DNA of 7,570 nucleotides. Origin: Gulosibacter sediminis (GTDB lineage Bacteria; Actinomycetota; Actinomycetes; Actinomycetales; Microbacteriaceae). A model generated the notes under the pieces. That model saw nothing but the letters and a program-made list of their open reading frames with translations, did no database searches and was not told where the DNA came from. The stretch spans positions 119,267 to 126,836 of the forward strand of contig NZ_JACXJG010000018.1 of assembly GCF_014904065.1 (NCBI RefSeq), in the 5' to 3' direction. Positions 4,930 through 7,570 of this stretch are shown one piece after another (the first letter of the stretch is position 1; every line of letters starts with the position of its first letter). A program made the translations under genes and the position numbers.

Positions 4930-5123
4930 GCGCACACACCCTCGCGGCCAGGCTCCGCCGCTTCGAAGAACACGGGCTACTCACCCGCACCGCCCATGAC
5001 GAGATCCCCCCGAAAGTCGTCTACGAACTCACCCCCACCGGGCACACACTGCGCCCCATCCTGCAGACCCTCAACGGTTGGGCCACCTCACTGCCCCACC
5101 CCGACCAGCCCTCGACGGCCTGA
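4867..5123 (+). pseudogene. HxlR-family regulator, 5'-truncated fragment
   Basis: From about 4867 a second frame encodes RELLDGPRRF..., which covers the recognition-helix and wing part of an HxlR-type winged helix protein and then the C-terminal helix, to a TGA at 5121-5123. It is clearly similar to the intact HxlR protein at 5193-5570: both have SAHTL, RLRxFE and the IPP(K/R)VVYELT wing. About 32 N-terminal residues, including the usual conserved Cys, are missing because the ABC fragment replaces them. An ATG at 4926 lies in this frame, overlaps the TGA of the ABC frame as ATGA, and could allow a 65-residue wing/C-terminal peptide. A DNA-binding regulator is unlikely to result. Confidence 0.8.
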
Positions 5124-5192
5124 AACCATCACCGGCAGGGACACACCACAACACCGAGGCCCCGGCACGAGATGTCGAGCGGACGAGCGGCC

Positions 5193-5570
5193 TCACCGGT
5201 CCGATCGGCTACCCCCAGGCTCCGGGGCCTCGTTGGTGAAGGCTGACGCGGGGGCGGCCATGCCCCACTCGTACATCGCATCCAGCACGGGCCGCAATTG
5301 CCAGCCCAGCTCGGTGAGCTCGTACACCACGCGCGGCGGGATCTCCGCGTACGCGGTACGGGTGACGATGCCCCGGGTCTCGAACAGGCGCAGCCGGTTC
5401 GTCAGCGTGTGCGCACTGATGCCCTCCAACGCGTCGCGTAGCTCGCCGAAGCGCTGCGGCCCGTGCATGAGCTCGCGTACGATCAGTGTCGCCCACGGCC
5501 CATCGAACAGCATCAGAAACCTGGCGACACCGCACTCGGGAAGATCCACGTCACTCACACCTGTCACCAT
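5193..5570 (-). CDS. HxlR-family winged-helix transcriptional regulator
   Basis: This is a complete regulator of 125 residues from the ATG at 5570, the usual size for the family. The winged helix covers residues ~13-95: Cys13 (PEC), DGPW, VRELMHGPQRFGELRDAL, GISAHTLTNRLRLFE, and the wing IPPRVVYELTELG (77-89). Several family members (YodB, HypR, QorR types) sense quinones, aldehydes or oxidants through a conserved N-terminal Cys, and Cys13 is at the matching place. The gene is divergent from the NmrA-like gene with 54 bp between the starts, a common arrangement of an HxlR repressor with the oxidoreductase it controls. No ribosome site is obvious, so a GTG at 5558 or leaderless translation is possible. 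It faces the truncated HxlR copy tail to tail. Confidence 0.9.
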   Translation of the reverse strand: MVTGVSDVDLPECGVARFLMLFDGPWATLIVRELMHGPQRFGELRDALEGISAHTLTNRLRLFETRGIVTRTAYAEIPPRVVYELTELGWQLRPVLDAMYEWGMAAPASAFTNEAPEPGGSRSDR

Positions 5571-5624
5571 ACGCGCCGTTGGTGCAGTTGACGTAACCGA
5601 TGCACCGTATGCACTAATAGAGGC
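5571..5624. promoter_or_regulatory. Shared control region of the HxlR / NmrA-like divergon
   Basis: This 54-bp gap must hold both promoters. GGTGCA (5581-5586) and TGCACC (5601-5606) form an inverted repeat, with another TGCAC at 5610-5614. TTGACG (5588-5593) is a fair -35 for the plus-strand gene, whose -10 is unclear. On the minus strand TACGGT (5609-5604) could be a -10. The inverted repeat overlaps the -35 and fits an HxlR dimer site; this is inferred. Confidence 0.5.
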
Positions 5625-6491
5625 ATGACGTTTATCGTGCATGGCGCCACGGGCGCCCAGGGTTCCCCCGTCCTCTCTGCTCTGACCGCCGCTGGCAAGC
5701 AGGCCGTCGCCGCTGTCCGCACCCCCACCGGCCTGCCCGACGGCGTCACCGCCGCGTCGGTCGACCTCGCCAACGTCGACACGCTCACCGATCTCTACGC
5801 GGGAGCAGACGGCGTGTTCGTGCACCTGCCGATGGACGGCTCAGGCCGCGCGCCCGCCTACGTCGACGCGATCACGAAGGCTGTGGCAGCCGCGAAGCCT
5901 GGTCGTGTGGTGATCTCCACCAGTGGGCAGATCGTCGATCAGCCCGGCAGCCCCCTGCAGGCCCCTGCCGACAGCCCGATCGCCACCCTGATCCAGGGCA
6001 TCACCGACACCGGGGTGTCCACCGCCGTGGTCGCACCACGCCTGTACCTGGAGAACCTTCTGCTGCCCGTCATCGCCGGGCCCGCCCGCGAAGAAGGCGT
6101 GCTCCGCTACCCCCTGCCCGAGTCGTTCCCGGTGTCGTGGAGCTCCCACCTCGACGTCGCCGACGTTGTCGTCCGCCTCCTCACCGACACCACCGTGACC
6201 GGCACCGTCGCAATCGGACACCTCCCCGGCCTCACCGGCCCCGACCTCGCGAAGGGCTTCACTGAGCGTCTCGGCCGTGACATCCGGTTCGAAGCAATCA
6301 CCCCGGACCAGTTCGGGGACCTGATCAGCCCGCTGTTCGGCGCCGATGCCGCGGCCCCCGTCGTCGGTCTTTATCAGGCACTGAACACCCAGGACGACAA
6401 CACCATCGCCGTGACCAACAGCGCCCAGACCCTGCTGGGCCTCACGCCCCGCACCGTCACCGCGTGGCTCGACGCGGTGCTGCCGGACTGA
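5625..6491 (+). CDS. NmrA-like NAD(P)-binding oxidoreductase
   Basis: This 288-residue protein belongs to the atypical short-chain dehydrogenase group (NmrA/HSCARG, or QOR2-like NAD(P)H:quinone reductases). The N-terminal strand and Gly-rich loop GATGAQG (7-13) bind NAD(P), and Arg32 after the second strand suggests NADPH preference. SVDLAN (45-50), GVFVHLP (63-69) and VVISTSG (95-101) are the next Rossmann elements. The classical YxxxK catalytic pair is not evident, so it may be a quinone or azo reductase or a redox sensor. The ATG at 5625 has AGAGG almost adjacent (spacing 1 base), which is short for a ribosome site. It is divergent from the HxlR regulator, the probable repressor. Its codons favour GCC/ACC/CCC more than the genes left of 4868 do. 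Confidence 0.85.
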   Translation: MTFIVHGATGAQGSPVLSALTAAGKQAVAAVRTPTGLPDGVTAASVDLANVDTLTDLYAGADGVFVHLPMDGSGRAPAYVDAITKAVAAAKPGRVVISTSGQIVDQPGSPLQAPADSPIATLIQGITDTGVSTAVVAPRLYLENLLLPVIAGPAREEGVLRYPLPESFPVSWSSHLDVADVVVRLLTDTTVTGTVAIGHLPGLTGPDLAKGFTERLGRDIRFEAITPDQFGDLISPLFGADAAAPVVGLYQALNTQDDNTIAVTNSAQTLLGLTPRTVTAWLDAVLPD

Positions 6492-6643
6492 CAGGTCGCC
6501 CGGACGTCCGCTCTTCGGCTGCGGAAACCCAACCAAGGATCTGGCGGCGTCGGTCTCACCGCGGCACGACGGTCCTGCGGCGCGTAGTGGACTGCACGCC
6601 CTGCGTGAAGACTTGCTGTCCCGCCTTCCACCCGTTGGACACG

Positions 6644-6760
6644 ATGAAACTGGGACTGCTGAAGGTTCGGTTGACCCCCATCGAGTACGAGCTGATCATG
6701 GACCACACGACCGCAGACGCGGCGTGACGAAGACTGTCACCTACACGTGCACCAGTCCCG
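6644..6760 (+). mobile_element. Probable IS3-family transposase 3' end remnant
   Basis: An open frame ends with LTPIEYELIMDHTTADAA and a TGA at 6725-6727. The 'TP.EYE' signature followed by a short Ala-rich tail is how many IS3-family OrfB proteins end. The bases after the stop, CTGTCACCTACACGTGCACC (6734-6753), resemble the right-end region of such elements as I remember them. Only about 18-28 residues are recognisable and the DDE catalytic core is gone. An open frame extends left to 6464, but 6492-6643 shows nothing I can assign. GTGAC/GTCAC (6724-6728, 6736-6740) is a small inverted repeat over the stop. The family call is tentative. Confidence 0.45.
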
Positions 6761-6767
6761 AGCGTGG

Positions 6768-7193
6768 TTAGGACTGCGTGCCGGAAGTCTCTGGCTGTCT
6801 CGCGTGCTGCGTGGCGGCAAGCTTGGGGCTGTCGGCGAGCTTGAGCCAGACGACGCCGCCGATGATGACGGTCAGCCAGAACGCCTTAGCCAGGGTGAGG
6901 GTCTCGTCAAAGAAGACCGGTCCGAGGAGCGCGGCCCCGATGGAGCCGGTACCGGCCCACACCGCATAGCCGATCCCGACGTCGATGGCTTTGAGTGCGA
7001 CGCTGAGGAAGAACAGCGTGAACAAGAAGAAGACGATGGCGACGAGCGACCAGACGAGGTTGGTGAACCCCTCACTTCCGTTCACGCTGAGTGCGTAGCC
7101 AGCTTCGAATGCTCCAGCGAGGAGCAGGGCCAGCCAGGGACCGGTCTTGTTCTCAGTGGCGTTCGGTGTCGAGGTGTGCGACGAAGTTGTCAT
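6768..7193 (-). CDS. Small multidrug resistance (SMR) family efflux protein
   Basis: This proton-coupled exporter of cations is in the EmrE/QacE/SugE-Gdx family and sits in the cytoplasmic membrane as a dimer. Four helices lie at residues ~19-36, 45-65, 72-93 and 100-119. Glu30 in AGAFEAGYAL corresponds to the proton- and substrate-binding Glu14 of EmrE, and GYAVWAGTGSIGAALLG (75-91) is the family signature around Trp79 (EmrE Trp63). At 141 residues it is longer than the usual ~105-110, with a polar 18-residue N-terminal extension and a ~20-residue polar C-terminal tail. AAAGGA (7207-7202) lies 8 bases before the ATG at 7193. It follows a second SMR gene by 36 bp, so a heterodimeric pair is likely. 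Substrate (quaternary ammonium or guanidinium) cannot be told. Confidence 0.9.
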   Translation of the reverse strand: MTTSSHTSTPNATENKTGPWLALLLAGAFEAGYALSVNGSEGFTNLVWSLVAIVFFLFTLFFLSVALKAIDVGIGYAVWAGTGSIGAALLGPVFFDETLTLAKAFWLTVIIGGVVWLKLADSPKLAATQHARQPETSGTQS

Positions 7194-7229
7194 GCCGTGT
7201 GTCCTTTCAGAGTGGTCGGTCGGGGCGGG

Positions 7230-7487
7230 TCAGGCGGTTCCGGCGAGGTTGAGTCCGACGAAACCAGCGATGACGACGGCGATACCCGCGAGCTTCTTCC
7301 AGGTCAGGTGCTGGGAGAGGAAGAGGGCGCCGACGACGACGATCCCGACACCTGCGAGCGAGGTCCACAGGGCGTAGCTGACGCCCACATCGAAGGTCAG
7401 CAGCGCGAGGCTGAGGAAAAAGGTGGCGATCGCGCCGCTGACCAGCGTGATGATCGTCCACCACAGTTTGGTAAACCGGCTCTTCAC
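7230..7487 (-). pseudogene. SMR-family protein lacking the first transmembrane helix
   Basis: The 85-residue frame aligns with SMR proteins from the loop before helix 2 onward: FTKLWWT (5-11), then VGVSYALWTSLAGVGIV (34-50) with Trp41 at the EmrE Trp63 place, and a final helix AGIAVVIAGFVGLNLAG. Family members start ~25 residues earlier with a helix holding the essential Glu. Neither that helix nor the Glu is present, and the DNA immediately upstream is a transposase tail in another frame. The only start is a GTG at 7487 without a ribosome site, overlapping that transposase stop (GTGA). It may be a dead copy, or a half-protein acting with the intact SMR gene 36 bp downstream. Three helices remain. 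Confidence 0.7.
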
Positions 7488-7570
7488 AGTTCGGGGTGTA
7501 GGTGTGGTCTGAATCCGCCGGCTTCGAGGAGTGCGCGGGCTATGTAGTTGGTGAGGTTGCGGAAGCCGAG
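7484..7570 (-). mobile_element. Probable ISL3-family transposase, C-terminal end (partial)
   Basis: On the minus strand an open frame enters from the right edge and ends at a TGA (7486-7484). Its 28 residues contain GFRNLTNYIARALLEAGG, resembling the C-terminal 'GFRN..NYr.R.LL..GG' of ISL3-family (IS204/IS1001/IS1096/IS1165) transposases. The rest lies beyond 7570, so completeness is unknown. No terminal inverted repeat follows the stop before SMR sequence begins, which suggests that this end of the element is lost. Confidence 0.55.

Noticed and set aside
5155..5232. Inverted repeat CGAGGCCCCGG / CCGGGGCCTCG as a terminator between the HxlR genes
   Set aside because: The 11-bp arms are exact but 56 bp apart, the right arm is inside the HxlR coding region, and there is no T-run. 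It may be chance in GC-rich DNA.
6747..7547. 266-residue plus-strand open frame rich in Asp/Glu/Gly
   Set aside because: It is antisense to the two SMR genes, and its acidic repeats are the complement of membrane-helix codons.

Overview
The window is high-GC DNA, and its gene content and style point to an actinobacterium, probably of the Microbacteriaceae. The evidence is the GC-biased codon use, a DUF1648 membrane protein, an actinobacterial GNAT family and TANNNT-type -10 boxes. The genus cannot be fixed from this stretch. The family assignment is an inference.

Left part (1-4867, native-looking). The tail of a short-chain dehydrogenase ends at 141. The gap that follows, between convergent gene ends, holds three palindromic 56-bp units at an exact 83-bp period (201-422). 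Next is a minus-strand pair: an acidic protein of unknown function (1424-1978) followed 18 bp later by a GNAT-SRPBCC fusion (431-1405). A four-helix DUF1648 protein (2128-2610) runs on the plus strand. After it comes a lower-GC gap with five consecutive perfect short hairpins (2623-2745), and then an AEC-family transporter that has lost both its N-terminal part and an internal block (2821-3417). A LacI-family repressor (3469-4467, minus) faces a plus-strand promoter carrying a near-perfect LacI-type operator (4652-4665). That promoter once drove a sugar ABC-transporter operon, but only the first ~34 codons of the ATPase remain.

Breakpoint and right part (about 4868-7570, acquired or rearranged). 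At about 4867 the ATPase sequence stops just before its Walker A region. It joins the 3' two-thirds of an HxlR-family regulator. A second, intact HxlR regulator (5193-5570, minus) is divergent from an NmrA-like NAD(P)-binding protein (5625-6491), with a 54-bp shared control region. Beyond it lie a probable IS3-family transposase remnant (6644-6760), a complete SMR efflux protein (6768-7193, minus) and an SMR partner lacking its first helix (7230-7487, minus). The start codon of that partner overlaps the stop codon of a probable ISL3-family transposase tail running off the right edge. The hexamer GGATGC/GCATCC occurs 16 times left of 4868 and once right of it, which supports a change of origin there.

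Working together: the LacI repressor has probably lost its target operon. The HxlR/NmrA pair looks like an intact self-contained redox or electrophile-response unit. The SMR pair looks like an efflux cassette trimmed by insertion sequences. The least explained structures are the 83-bp-period array and the hairpin cluster at 2623-2745.
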